A stretch of 64,000 nucleotides of DNA from Methylobacterium goesingense (GCF_022179225.1 NZ_BPQL01000062.1:1-64000), one strand, 5' to 3'; positions 27,098 to 35,706 are shown, counted from the first letter of the stretch. Translations and numbers: made by a program. Notes: generated by a model from the sequence alone, not told the origin.

Positions 27098-29692
27098 ATG
27101 ACTGACGGCAACGAGGACTTTCCCGCCGGACCGGGTCTCGACACCCTGGCGGGTCGGATCGCCGATGCCCCCCGCGCCGTCCTGCGTGTCGACGCCGCCG
27201 GCCGCGTGCTGGAGGCGAGCCCGGCCGCAATCGCCCTGCTGGGGCAGGGGGGCGCGGCGCTGACGGGCCGGGACTTCTTCCGAGACCTCGTCCCGGGGGC
27301 CGACGTCCCCCGCGGGCGCGGGCGCTTCCTGGCCGGCCTGCGCCGGGGCGGAGTCGATCTGCGCGGGCGCTTCGCACTGGACCGCGCTTCGGGACCGGTC
27401 CGGTTTGACCTGCGGGCCGTCTCGGAAGCCTCGGGGACCGGAGCCCTGATCGGCCTGAGTTCGCCCGAGCGCGCCTTCGGTCCGGGCGTCGGCGACGCGG
27501 TCGTGCTGCGCCGGAAGCGGGCGCAGGCCGTGGATGTCTCGGCCTGCGAACTCGAACCGATCCACGTCCCGGGCTCGATCCAGCCCGATGCCGTCCTCCT
27601 GGTCGTGGAGCCCGTCGGGCTCACGGTCCTCGCCTGCAGCGCCAACGCGGCGGAGGCGTTCCCCGGGGCGGGGCCCGCCCTCCTCGGGCACGCTTTGGAC
27701 GGCCTGCTACCAGAGGCCTTCGTGGCCGACCTCCGCGGCGCCCAGATCGAGGATCGCCTCGGCGACGGCCGGACCGTGTCCGGCACGGTGCGCCTCGACG
27801 GGGAGGGCGGCAGCGCATTCCGCGCCGTCGGGCATGCCCAGGGCGGGCGCATCCTCGTCGAGCTCGAAGGCCTGCCGGACCGGCCCGGGGATTTCGGCCC
27901 GGCGGATCCTCTGGGGGCGGGGCCGGCGATGTCCCGGCTGCGGGCGGCCGGCAGCGTCGCCGAGGCCGCCGCCGCGACGGCGCGCGAGGTCCGGGCGATC
28001 ACCGGGTTCGAGACGGTCCTGGTGTATCGCTTCGATGCGGACTGGAACGGCGAGGCCATCGCCGAGGACCGGGTGCCGGGCTGGTCCCGCTCCCTGCTCG
28101 GCCTGCATTTCCCCGCCTCCGACATCCCCGCCCAGGCCCGTGCGTTGTACGTGCGCTCCCGCAGCCGGTTCGTCACGGACCGCGATGCGGAGCCGGTGCC
28201 GATCCTCGGCGACGCCCGCCTCGCCGGAGACCCCGTCGACCTCACCTTCGCGCAGCATCGCTCGCTGTCGCCCATCCACCTGGAATATCAGCGCAATCTC
28301 GGCGTCAACGGCTCGATGTCGGCCTCCATCATCGTGGACGGGACGCTCTGGGGCCTGCTGATCGGCCATCATCGCCGCCCGCACTACGTGCCGCCGGAGG
28401 CCCGGGCTTCGGCCGCCCTGCTGGCGGAGGCGCTGGCCATGCGCGTGCAGGAGATCGAGGGACGCCGCCTCTGGGAAGCGCAGCAGGCGCATCTGGCCGC
28501 CGAGGGCCGCCTCGTGCGCCAGCTGACCCGGTCCGACGACTACGTGGCGGCCCTGACCGGCGGCGAGACGACGATGCTCGACCTGTTCGAGGCCAAGGGC
28601 GCCGCCGTGGTCTCGGCGGATCGCGTCACCGTCGTCGGGTCGGCGCCCGCGCCGGAGGCGGTCCTGGCGCTGCGCGACTGGCTCCTGGTCGCCCAGCCCT
28701 CGGACGGCACCGTGTACAGCACGCACGGCCTGCCGGCGGCCTACCCGCCGGCCGCCGCCTTCGCCGACCGGGCGAGCGGTCTCGTGGCGGTCTTCGTGGA
28801 CGAGGCTCGGCGCAACCTCCTGATGTGGTTCAGGCCGGAAGTGCCCAGCACGGTCTCGTGGGGCGGCGACCCGCGCAAGCCCGTGGCGCCCGGCCGCGGC
28901 GCGGCGCCGGTCCTGCCGCGCCGCTCCTTCGAGCGCTGGGTCGAGGAGCGGCGCGGATTTTCCGAGCCCTGGGTCGCGTGGCAGCTCTCCTTCGCCGCCT
29001 CCCTGGCGGAAGTGGTGGAGGGCGTCGTCCTGCGGCAGCGCCGCACCATCGTCGAGTTGACGGGACTGCTCGCGGACAAGGAGCGGGCCCTCGAACAGAA
29101 GGACGTGCTGAGCCGGGAGATCGACCACCGGGTCAAGAACTCCCTCCAGATCGTGGCGGCCTTCCTGCAGATGCAGCAGCGCCAGACCCGGGACCCGGAG
29201 GCCAAGCAGGCTTTCGCCGAGACCTCTGCGCGCGTGATGAGCGTCGCGCGGGTTCACGACAGCCTTTATCAGGCCGAGAACGTCGAGGACGTCGACCTCG
29301 GCCAGACCATCGAGAGCCTGTGCCGCGACCTGTCCGGGATGGCGGGGGACGGCCAGACCGTGGGAATCACCGCCGACGCGAAGGTCATGGTGCCCTACCG
29401 CAAGGCGGTGGCCCTGTCGCTGATCGCCACCGAACTCGTCACCAACGCCTTCAAGTACGCTTCGCGCGAGGCCGGTGGGGGGCACATCGCCGTCAGCGTC
29501 AGCGACCAGGGTGAGGGCCGGGTGCGGGTGCGGGTCTGCGACGACGGCGAGGGCCTGCCGGAGGGCTGGGTCGACCGCAAGCCGAAGGGGACCGGGCTCG
29601 GGATGAAGCTCGTGCGGGCCATGCTCGACCAGATCGACGCGACGCTCGAGGTTGCCAACGCTCCGGGGGCCTGCTTCACGGTCCACGCCTGA
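27098..29692 (+). CDS. Bacteriophytochrome histidine kinase (PAS-PAS-GAF-PHY-HisKA_2)
   Basis: 864 residues. An additional N-terminal PAS-like region (about 10-125) precedes the photosensory core. The biliverdin-binding Cys150 lies in SACELEPIHVPGSIQPD; the usual final His of IQPH is Asp here. The GAF domain has PASDIP at 339-344 and the conserved SPIH with His394. A PHY domain follows (about 450-640). The output is a HisKA_2/HWE-type kinase: EIDHRVKNSLQIV with His677, then LIATELVTNAFKYAS and GTGLGMKLV. Red/far-red light should control autophosphorylation. Start ATG 27098. No cognate response regulator is adjacent; the upstream hybrid kinase is the nearest candidate partner. Confidence 0.93.
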   Translation: MTDGNEDFPAGPGLDTLAGRIADAPRAVLRVDAAGRVLEASPAAIALLGQGGAALTGRDFFRDLVPGADVPRGRGRFLAGLRRGGVDLRGRFALDRASGPVRFDLRAVSEASGTGALIGLSSPERAFGPGVGDAVVLRRKRAQAVDVSACELEPIHVPGSIQPDAVLLVVEPVGLTVLACSANAAEAFPGAGPALLGHALDGLLPEAFVADLRGAQIEDRLGDGRTVSGTVRLDGEGGSAFRAVGHAQGGRILVELEGLPDRPGDFGPADPLGAGPAMSRLRAAGSVAEAAAATAREVRAITGFETVLVYRFDADWNGEAIAEDRVPGWSRSLLGLHFPASDIPAQARALYVRSRSRFVTDRDAEPVPILGDARLAGDPVDLTFAQHRSLSPIHLEYQRNLGVNGSMSASIIVDGTLWGLLIGHHRRPHYVPPEARASAALLAEALAMRVQEIEGRRLWEAQQAHLAAEGRLVRQLTRSDDYVAALTGGETTMLDLFEAKGAAVVSADRVTVVGSAPAPEAVLALRDWLLVAQPSDGTVYSTHGLPAAYPPAAAFADRASGLVAVFVDEARRNLLMWFRPEVPSTVSWGGDPRKPVAPGRGAAPVLPRRSFERWVEERRGFSEPWVAWQLSFAASLAEVVEGVVLRQRRTIVELTGLLADKERALEQKDVLSREIDHRVKNSLQIVAAFLQMQQRQTRDPEAKQAFAETSARVMSVARVHDSLYQAENVEDVDLGQTIESLCRDLSGMAGDGQTVGITADAKVMVPYRKAVALSLIATELVTNAFKYASREAGGGHIAVSVSDQGEGRVRVRVCDDGEGLPEGWVDRKPKGTGLGMKLVRAMLDQIDATLEVANAPGACFTVHA

Positions 29693-29820
29693 GGCCCGGC
29701 GGCCGCGTTCCCGGGTCGGTGCGGTATCCGATTCGTGACACGGCGGCGCGAAACGGGCCGGGGCCCGCCTCCGTTGCGCCTTCCGGAACACGGCCGAGCC
29801 TTCAGGTGCCGAGCCCCCGG

Positions 29821-30132
29821 ATGGCCATGACCGCGCAGATCCTTCCCGTCGCATTCGCCAGCATTTTCGTGGCGGGTTGCCTGGCGATCCGAGCCCTGCA
29901 GCGCTGGTCGGACCTCGTCCTGGGGGGCCTCGCGTGGGTCTTCGCGGCCGTCGTTCTCCTGCTCCTGGCCGAGATCGCCGCGAACCACCTGCCGCGTCTC
30001 GCTCCGGCGGCCGTCAGCCAGCCGCTCCGGGGCACGCCGGACGCCGCCGGGGCAGGGGTCTCCGGGCTGAACAGACCGACGGAGATGCCGGCCCGACCCG
30101 CCGACCGGGCGACGATCACGTTTCAGGACTGA
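29821..30132 (+). CDS. Small predicted inner-membrane protein
   Basis: 103 residues. Two hydrophobic segments (about 8-24 and 34-53: LGGLAWVFAAVVLLLLAEIA) are followed by a Pro/Ala-rich soluble tail. No family recognised. ATG 29821 or ATG 29827 can start it. It follows the phytochrome gene on the same strand by about 130 bases. Confidence 0.5.
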   Translation: MAMTAQILPVAFASIFVAGCLAIRALQRWSDLVLGGLAWVFAAVVLLLLAEIAANHLPRLAPAAVSQPLRGTPDAAGAGVSGLNRPTEMPARPADRATITFQD

Positions 30133-30201
30133 GCGTCCACGCGCAAGCGCGACGCGAACCATCCGGCGGATCGGCCGTTTTCTGCGACCAGGAGGTGCGC
30201 C

Positions 30202-30384
30202 ATGACCGTCGTCGTTTCGAACAAGATCTGGCTGGAAGGCAGCGCGGCCAGGGCCGAGGGGAAGCTTCTCTCGGACAACCCCTATCCGGCCGGCTCGCAG
30301 GAGAGCGCCGACTGGATCGACGGCTACACCACCATCGAGGCCGAACAGCTTGTCGCCGGCCCGGATGCGGGCGAGAACCTGTGA
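30202..30384 (+). CDS. Ribosome modulation factor-like small protein
   Basis: 60 residues with a strong ribosome site (AGGAGG, six bases before ATG 30202). The arrangement GSAARAEGK...NPYPAGSQ...DWIDGY matches the RMF family pattern of a Gly-rich first helix, the PY turn and a closing W-x2-G. RMF binds 70S ribosomes and promotes 100S dimers in stationary phase in gammaproteobacteria. Alphaproteobacterial proteins with this motif are annotated as RMF family, but their function is not established. A second, closer RMF-like gene lies in the mobile element at 35788. Confidence 0.65.
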   Translation: MTVVVSNKIWLEGSAARAEGKLLSDNPYPAGSQESADWIDGYTTIEAEQLVAGPDAGENL

Positions 30385-30443
30385 CGCGAGAACCCGTCAC
30401 GTAAACGGTGACGTCCCGCGAATTCCTATGACATAAGCGCAGC

Positions 30444-30653
30444 ATGACCGAGCCGAGCACCAGCACCTACCCCTACACCCTCGAGGTGGAGCCGAACCCA
30501 CGTGCCGCGGGCACGTGGCAATGGGCGATCCGAAAGCACGGCAAGCTGATCCAGCGCTCCGATCGGGCCCAGGTGAGCGAAGCCAAGGCGCGCGCGCAGG
30601 GCAGCGAGACGATCGAGAAGCTGCTGCACGGGGGCGACGAGGGGCGCTACTGA
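30444..30653 (+). CDS. Small hypothetical protein
   Basis: 69 residues: a beta-rich N-terminal part (YPYTLEVEPNPRAAGTWQWAIRKHGKLIQRS) and a helical tail ending in KLLHGGDEGRY. It resembles short single-domain proteins of unknown function found in Methylobacterium-type genomes. No clear ribosome site, so the start is provisional. It lies directly downstream of the RMF-like gene. Confidence 0.5.
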   Translation: MTEPSTSTYPYTLEVEPNPRAAGTWQWAIRKHGKLIQRSDRAQVSEAKARAQGSETIEKLLHGGDEGRY

Positions 30654-30660
30654 ACCGCCG

Positions 30661-30840
30661 TCATTCGGGCCGCCCGCCCTTGACCGATCCCGTCGTCACC
30701 GGCTCGACCAGGGCCGCCGCGAAGGGGTTGAGCCCGCGCCGGTCCATGACGTTCGCCGAGTACAGGGAGCCGGCCGCGAGGAGGCCGATCGCCAGCGTCG
30801 CCTTCAGAAACGTCCAGAGCCGGTCGATGGCGGGTGGCAT
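30661..30840 (-). CDS. Small single-pass membrane protein
   Basis: 59 residues read from ATG 30840 after AGGGA. The segment LWTFLKATLAIGLLAAGSLYSA is a transmembrane or signal-anchor helix; the tail contains VEPVTTGS, common in small exported alphaproteobacterial proteins. Function unknown. It is convergent with the preceding small gene. Confidence 0.6.
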   Translation of the reverse strand: MPPAIDRLWTFLKATLAIGLLAAGSLYSANVMDRRGLNPFAAALVEPVTTGSVKGGRPE

Positions 30841-31188
30841 GGTTCATCCCTGATTGAGTGCTCAAGCTGCTTGCGTCCGGTTAGTGGCGCCTTAATGACC
30901 GGCCGAATCGGTGGGCCCGGCCATGCTGTCCAGCCGCGCGGCGGATGCGGCATCGGCGAACGACCGTGATCCATATGTGACAGTCCGTGGAGGCGTCCGC
31001 GCCGGGCCCAGCAGGGACCGAAGGCCGGGTGTCCGATCCGCATCGGACGCCGCCACGGCTCCGTTCAAGGGCCGAAGACGCGTCGCCCCCTGCGACTCCT
31101 TGCTTCGCACCTGCGAGGAACGGGCGGCGGCGCGAAACATTCTCTGCTCACATCCGAACATCCTTGGCATACCAGCGGAACGCTCTGC

Positions 31189-31395
31189 ATGCGCAACCAC
31201 ATCACGCCGATCCATTGTGCCCTGTCGACCGCCTCCGCCGAGACGCGGGACGCGTCGACCGGGCCCGACGGCAATCCGCGCCTCACGCTGGTCCCCACCG
31301 AGCGCGATCGCCCTGCGCGCGTCTCCACGGACAAGCCGGGCGAGGTCGTCCCGTCCTCGTATGACTTCGAAGGCTTCGGGTCCTTCTCCGGTTGA
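31189..31395 (+). CDS. Doubtful small hypothetical protein
   Basis: 68 codons, MRNHITPIHCALSTASAE to SYDFEGFGSFSG. No ribosome site and no family. The acidic, Gly/Phe-rich end and non-random composition make it possible but weak. Confidence 0.25.
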   Translation: MRNHITPIHCALSTASAETRDASTGPDGNPRLTLVPTERDRPARVSTDKPGEVVPSSYDFEGFGSFSG

Positions 31396-31468
31396 CACCT
31401 GTCCGCCTCGCCGGGCTCCGTGACGCGGATCCCCCCCTCGCCTTGCCGACGCAACATCCGGAGACACC

Positions 31469-31690
31469 ATGACCGCCCTCACGCACCTCGACGCGACACC
31501 GCACCAGACGACGAACGCTATGCTCCGTACCGACGCCTCCCCCGTCGGGCCGGATGGCGCCACGATGAACCGGGCACACCGGATCGGAGACACGATCGAC
31601 ACGGTCGATCAGGTCAGCAGCGTGACCCTTCTGGGCATGGCCCTCGTCGGCGCGGGCGTTATGCTGGTCGCGCACTGGATCGTCGGCTGA
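31469..31690 (+). CDS. Small membrane protein of unknown function
   Basis: 73 residues after a GGAGA ribosome site. The N-terminal half is polar; VSSVTLLGMALVGAGVMLVAHWIVG at the C-terminus is a single membrane helix, giving a tail-anchored topology. No family recognised. Confidence 0.5.
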   Translation: MTALTHLDATPHQTTNAMLRTDASPVGPDGATMNRAHRIGDTIDTVDQVSSVTLLGMALVGAGVMLVAHWIVG

Positions 31691-32317
31691 TCGCCTGAGC
31701 GGTCCACGACGCGGGTGCACCGACACGGCAAGGCTTTCATCGTCAGGGGTGTCGGCGAAACCGGAGGACAATCAGCGGTTGCCGCCGCCCGCTCCGGGAC
31801 CCAATGCGTCTGCCTTGCCGGGTCGTGCCCCCTGGCCTGCTGGACGCCCGGTCAGTCGCGCTGAAATCGCCCGAACACGGTCGCGGCGGCGGGGTGGCGA
31901 GCAGACGCGCGTTGGAACACGACCGCTTCGTCCGCCTTGGTTCTCATCTTGCTACAGAACCGCCGGCCACGGCCGCGGAAACGTGGCTTGGGACTCGGGT
32001 CCTCGAATGGGGGCCGGCCACGGGGAGGGCCGGCAAGCCCCGCATCGAACGACCGTCGGCGTTGCAAACAGGATACAACTCCTGTGATGGCCAACGCGGA
32101 GGACGCTTCGGCAAGAGCGATGAGCCGTCACGCCGAGGGTAACGGCCCCTCGAAAACGAAGCGTGTTTGGCGTTTCCCCCAAGGATCGATGAAGCTAAAT
32201 TGGTCACCCGGGGTGGGTCGTGGCCTGCGGCCAAGACGATCGCGAATATCCGCAACGCCCACTTCGCGATAGGAAGCGACGAGATTTCCCCGAATCCAGA
32301 ATCAGAGTCCAGGAATC
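31691..32317. other. Intergenic interval before cysC
   Basis: About 620 bases without a frame I can support on either strand. Frames on both strands overlap one another without domain resemblance or ribosome sites. Confidence 0.4.
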
Positions 32318-32896
32318 ATGTCCGATCCGTCGCAGACCTCCAACCCGAACAACTTGCTGGATCATCTCGAATACGTGCCGTTCATCATCTGGCTGACAGG
32401 TCTGTCCGGCGCCGGAAAATCGACGGTTGCGAGCGTTCTTCAAAGACAGCTTTCGTCGCGGGGGCGGCGTTCCTATATCCTCGATGGCGATATCCTGCGG
32501 ACCGGGATCAACAGCGATCTGGGTTTCTCGGACGCGGACCGGGTCGAAAACATCCGCAGAACGGCCGAGATCGCGCGACTCCTCGCCGATGCCGGCCTCA
32601 TCGTGATCGTGGCCCTCATCTCTCCGTTTCGGCGCGAGCGTGCGCAGGCACGGGCGACGGCCGGGCGTATCCCGTTCCTCGAAGTGTACGTCGATGCGCC
32701 GCTCGAGCACTGTGAGAAGCGAGATCCCAAAGGCCTATATCGGCGGGCGCGCTGCGGCGAGATCGCGCATTTCACCGGGATCGACTCGGCCTACGAGACC
32801 CCGGAAGCACCCGATATCCATCTCGATACGTACGCTCTCACGGCGGACGAGGCCGCGGGCCGGATCCTGAGCCGGATCCAGGGGACCGAGGAATAG
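32318..32896 (+). CDS. cysC: Adenylylsulfate kinase
   Basis: 192 residues, the usual length. Phosphorylates adenosine 5'-phosphosulfate to PAPS, the activated sulfate used in assimilation or sulfate transfer. Walker A GLSGAGKST at 28-36; the APS-binding block DGDILRTGINSDLGFSDADR; IVALISPFR; and the lid region KGLYRRARCGEI...FTGIDSAYE are all present. ATG 32318. No cysN/cysD or other sulfur genes adjoin it, so a link to sulfation of a surface molecule is possible but unsupported. It is the last backbone gene before the mobile element boundary. Confidence 0.95.
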   Translation: MSDPSQTSNPNNLLDHLEYVPFIIWLTGLSGAGKSTVASVLQRQLSSRGRRSYILDGDILRTGINSDLGFSDADRVENIRRTAEIARLLADAGLIVIVALISPFRRERAQARATAGRIPFLEVYVDAPLEHCEKRDPKGLYRRARCGEIAHFTGIDSAYETPEAPDIHLDTYALTADEAAGRILSRIQGTEE

Positions 32897-33090
32897 ATCT
32901 GATACGCGACGGATCTCAGGCATTACGATCGAGGAGGGGATGGTGCACACACGATCGCATCGGTGCGCACCAAAGGTCGCCCCTCGCTCACTGCGGTAGC
33001 CATAAGGACCGAGTTGGCGACGGAGCCGCAAGCATGTCCGCCGCGGTCAGGGCCTCACACCTCGTGCGGGTCGGGCTCGCCGTCGTGGGC

Positions 33091-33151
33091 GGACGCGGCC
33101 GCGAAGGTTGACGCCGCCATGCGGGCGGCCATAGACAGAACGGCCGGTTGA
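33091..33151 (+). pseudogene. 3' end of a second, lost integrase gene
   Basis: The frame reads DAAAKVDAAMRAAIDRTAG and stops at 33151. It is almost identical in DNA and protein to the last 20 codons of the intact integrase ending at 55296. Nothing upstream continues the integrase frame. The next 70 bases are also recognisably related to the sequence between the intact integrase and the tRNA. This is the scar of an earlier related element at the same tRNA. Confidence 0.85.
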
Positions 33152-33219
33152 TCGGGCCCCGAAGCGGTGGCCACGGGCCCCGTCCCGGTGCTTTGGCAGA
33201 TGCAAACTATTCAGCATCC

Positions 33220-33268
33220 GCAAGGGCTTGGAAGGGTGGCCGAGTGGTTTAAGGCAGCGGTCTTGAAA
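33220..33268 (+). repeat. Left attachment repeat (attL): partial tRNA-Ser
   Basis: 49 bases identical to 55365-55413. Bases 33230-33268 are the 5' half of tRNA-Ser(UGA) up to the anticodon loop; after TCTTGAAA the sequence departs from the tRNA. This is the displaced original 5' half. Confidence 0.92.
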
Positions 33269-33383
33269 TTCGCTCCCGGCCATTCCGCCCAATCCCATGC
33301 AGCCAGCTAACGTGTTGTTCTGAGTGCTAAAATCCGATTGCGCCCGTTCTCTCATCGTTCTTTGTCCCTGCTCGTACTAATGA

Positions 33384-33409
33384 GTTGGGTAGCAAAAGCG
33401 GTAGCAACC
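33384..33409 (+). repeat. Candidate left integrase arm site
   Basis: GTTGGGTAGCAAAAGCGGT continues to AGCAACC, containing GGTAGCAA twice. An almost identical segment lies at 55297-55320 beside the right core. Paired direct repeats inside both element ends are what arm-type integrase sites look like. Confidence 0.5.
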
Positions 33410-33471
33410 GCATTGCCCTCACGAACTTGCAACCGGACCGTTTTGAGCGGCCAGGCTGCATCGCTGGAACG

Positions 33472-33723
33472 TCAAGGCTCTTCCAAATCGCGATCACCGC
33501 CTGACGCCCATAGGCGCTGCGAAGGTCCTCCGATCGGTGCTGCGAGCGATGATTCACTATCAGCATCCGGCTCCATGTCCGGATCACCGTCAGCCGCGTC
33601 GAGGATCGCGACGATGCGGTCCACGACGTCGAGGGCGAGATCCGCGAGGCGTTCGAACTCCTCGCGTGGAATGGTCGTGGCCTGGAGACGGCCGGAGGCG
33701 GGGAAGCGGATGACGTTGGTCAT
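33472..33723 (-). CDS. Small hypothetical protein of the element
   Basis: 83 residues: MTNVIRFPASGRLQATT, then a helix (EEFERLADLALDVVDRIVAILDAAD) and an acidic tail. No family recognised. It is the third gene of a minus-strand set (35141 to 33472) with five bases after its upstream neighbour. Confidence 0.6.
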   Translation of the reverse strand: MTNVIRFPASGRLQATTIPREEFERLADLALDVVDRIVAILDAADGDPDMEPDADSESSLAAPIGGPSQRLWASGGDRDLEEP

Positions 33724-33728
33724 TGGGA

Positions 33729-34868
33729 TCAGCCCTCGACCGAATGGCTGGCCCCAAGGACCGCTGAGGAGGCCGCGACCATGTACCGGCAGCGGGCAGC
33801 ATCAAGCAGTTTGCCCCACCCCTCCAACGTTACCTGAGCGGCATCCAAGGCGCGGTACATGGCCTCCGGTGTTTCGTCGTTCCGATTTCCTGCCTCGCGG
33901 ATGAAGGTCTCCATCTCCGCCTTGCCCATCCTCAATAGGCGATCCGTGAGAAGCAGCCCCCAAATCTGTTCGTCGAGCTTGCTGCCCCAGCTTGTCGGCG
34001 AGAGAACCGGCTCGTCGAAGGCGTAGGCTTCGAAGGACAGGGTAGCGGCACCTTCCAGGGTGACAGGCTCATCATCGTCTGGTGTCGGGGCCGAGGACAG
34101 CCCGTCGAGCAGGGGCGACTGGGCAATCAAGCCGAGGATGCGGACGTGCTCGTTGCCTTCATCCTCATCGAGGACGAAGCTGTTGAACTCCAGGAACTCG
34201 ACGGCGTAGCGCGCCAGGGCCGCGCACCCCACCGCCGTGGTCGGGACCGTCTTCAGGAGCACCCCTTCGACATGCGCGAAGAATGCCTCCATGGCCGCGT
34301 CCTGTTCGGGAAGCGGGTCAATGGACCCAGCTGGCTGCGGAAGAGCGGCAGCGGCGGTGCGTGCGTCTGTCAGGCGCCGGGTCTCGGTGATAGCTGCCAA
34401 GATCGGATCGGCGGCTAGAGTTGACCGACAGGAGGTGCTCAGACCCTCGATGTCTTGCACCACGCTTTCCCACGCGCGGAGCGGCATGGTCGACGCACCA
34501 TCACACGAGGCGCGCTCATCATCACGTTCGTAGCGGTACAGCGGCGCCTTGGCGGTGAGATCTGCCATGGACCGCGCGGGGAAACGGCAGATCTCACCGT
34601 GGAGGCGGGACCATTCTGAGCTGATGGCGTCGGCCTCTTCATCCGTGAGGACGCCACTGTCCTGCACCTCCGCTAGCCTGACCCATTCTGTGACCATGGA
34701 AGCCAGCGCGGGTGACACGGTGGTGATGGGCGCGCCTTCAGGGGCTTCGGAAGGCTCAGCGGTCTTGCGCCGGACGAACCGGCCAGCGGCATCCCGAAGC
34801 CTTTCAGTACGCTCGCGGAGGTTCGGGGTGGCTTCGGCTCTGTGGGCGCTGTTGCTCTGCGTCGTCAT
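33729..34868 (-). CDS. Hypothetical protein of the element (379 residues)
   Basis: A soluble, mostly helical protein. A basic N-terminal stretch (LRERTERLRDAAGRFVRRK) is followed by a long acidic region with ALASMVTEWVRLAEVQDSG and VEGVLLKTVPTTAVGCAALARY. Proteins of this type recur in accessory regions of Methylobacterium-like genomes, to my knowledge without an assigned function. It lies between an upstream single-pass protein gene (12 bases) and an 83-residue gene (five bases), so the three are probably one transcript. Confidence 0.65.
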   Translation of the reverse strand: MTTQSNSAHRAEATPNLRERTERLRDAAGRFVRRKTAEPSEAPEGAPITTVSPALASMVTEWVRLAEVQDSGVLTDEEADAISSEWSRLHGEICRFPARSMADLTAKAPLYRYERDDERASCDGASTMPLRAWESVVQDIEGLSTSCRSTLAADPILAAITETRRLTDARTAAAALPQPAGSIDPLPEQDAAMEAFFAHVEGVLLKTVPTTAVGCAALARYAVEFLEFNSFVLDEDEGNEHVRILGLIAQSPLLDGLSSAPTPDDDEPVTLEGAATLSFEAYAFDEPVLSPTSWGSKLDEQIWGLLLTDRLLRMGKAEMETFIREAGNRNDETPEAMYRALDAAQVTLEGWGKLLDAARCRYMVAASSAVLGASHSVEG

Positions 34869-34880
34869 GCTATCCTCCCC

Positions 34881-35141
34881 TCAACCGAGCTGCATAAAGC
34901 CGTAGGCGAACACGCCCCCGGCAATGATCAGGACGGCCGAGACAAGGTCACCGGCGAAGTCGAGGAAGCGGGGCGCCCGGACGTGGGCCGTGTCAGGCCG
35001 TACGGGCGTGATGACCGGACCGTCATCCGCCTCGGCCTCATCAGGCTCCAGCAGGGGCATGGGATGGGAGTAAACCGCTGCGAAAGGCGAGCGAGAGCGT
35101 TCACCGGCGCGAGCCGATGCTGTAGAATTTCGGATAGCCAT
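34881..35141 (-). CDS. Tail-anchored small membrane protein
   Basis: 86 residues. The N-terminal 55 residues are polar, with an acidic patch; FAGDLVSAVLIIAGGVFAYGFMQLG at the C-terminus is a membrane helix. First gene of the minus-strand trio and divergent from the ribbon-helix-helix gene across about 100 bases containing the dyad operator. No family recognised. Confidence 0.55.
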   Translation of the reverse strand: MAIRNSTASARAGERSRSPFAAVYSHPMPLLEPDEAEADDGPVITPVRPDTAHVRAPRFLDFAGDLVSAVLIIAGGVFAYGFMQLG

Positions 35142-35209
35142 GATGCGTCGTCCCTCGACGTAAGTGGTCAGGGCCGTTCAAGAGCACCACCTCTTGTTCG
35201 GCCCGGCAG

Positions 35210-35252
35210 TTTCTGACACTATCAACCCTCAAGAGGTTGTCAATGTCAGAAA
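35210..35252. promoter_or_regulatory. Concentric dyad over the start codon of the RHH gene
   Basis: TTTCTGACA at 35210-35218 is the exact inverse of TGTCAGAAA at 35244-35252. Inside it CAACC at 35223-35227 is the inverse of GGTTG at 35235-35239. Both pairs share the same centre, 35231. The right outer arm contains the start codon ATG 35243. It looks like an operator for the ribbon-helix-helix protein, or an mRNA hairpin hiding the start. Confidence 0.65.
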
Positions 35253-35437
35253 CCAAAAAAGACAGAGGCGGACGACCTCGGGTAGATGCTACCCCAATCA
35301 CTGTGCGGGTGCCCCCTATTCAGCTGGCGCACCTCGATGCCCTGATCGCAGACCAGCCGGATCCCAAGCCATCGCGGCCCGACGTGCTTCGCGAGGCGCT
35401 TGCCGAGCACCTGAAGACGAAGGGCTATCTGAAATGA
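35243..35437 (+). CDS. Ribbon-helix-helix DNA-binding protein
   Basis: 64 residues. A short basic arm (KKDRGGRPRVD) is followed by a strand (PITVRVPPIQLAHLD) and two helices (ALIADQP..., RPDVLREALAEHLKTKG), the MetJ/Arc-type fold of plasmid and antitoxin repressors. The start is ATG 35243 with AGAGG upstream. Its stop overlaps the next gene's start (ATGA). The dyad at 35210-35252 is probably its own operator. Gene order, a small repressor followed by an overlapping 90-codon gene, recalls toxin-antitoxin or other autoregulated pairs. Confidence 0.8.
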   Translation: MSETKKDRGGRPRVDATPITVRVPPIQLAHLDALIADQPDPKPSRPDVLREALAEHLKTKGYLK

Positions 35438-35706
35438 CCGTTGAGGCTGGAAACCTGCCTGAGCGGCTGTCGGAGGTTTCCCGCCTTTCTACGCTTCTCG
35501 CCGATCAGGTGCTGATGGCGCAGGCCATGGATCGTTCAGTGCCGAAGGGGCACATCAACGCCTTGGTCGACGCCGCTATTATCCTGGACAAGTACGAGGT
35601 CGACCTTCCAGCGCCACTCGGCCAGATCCTTGATCAGATCGGCAATGCAGAAGACGAAGGGGCTGGCCGGCTTGCTTGGCTGTTCCGGCCGTTCCAGGGC
35701 ACGTAG
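35434..35706 (+). CDS. Unknown protein coupled to the RHH repressor
   Basis: 90 residues, mostly helical (LPERLSEVSRLSTLLADQVLMAQAMD, INALVDAAIILDKYEVDLP). ATG 35434 overlaps the stop of the repressor by four bases. No toxin family is recognised. Position alone suggests functional coupling with the repressor. Confidence 0.6.
   Translation: MTVEAGNLPERLSEVSRLSTLLADQVLMAQAMDRSVPKGHINALVDAAIILDKYEVDLPAPLGQILDQIGNAEDEGAGRLAWLFRPFQGT

Noticed and set aside
33230-33268. Second tRNA-Ser gene
   Set aside because: Only the 5' half up to the anticodon loop is present; it is an attachment-site remnant.
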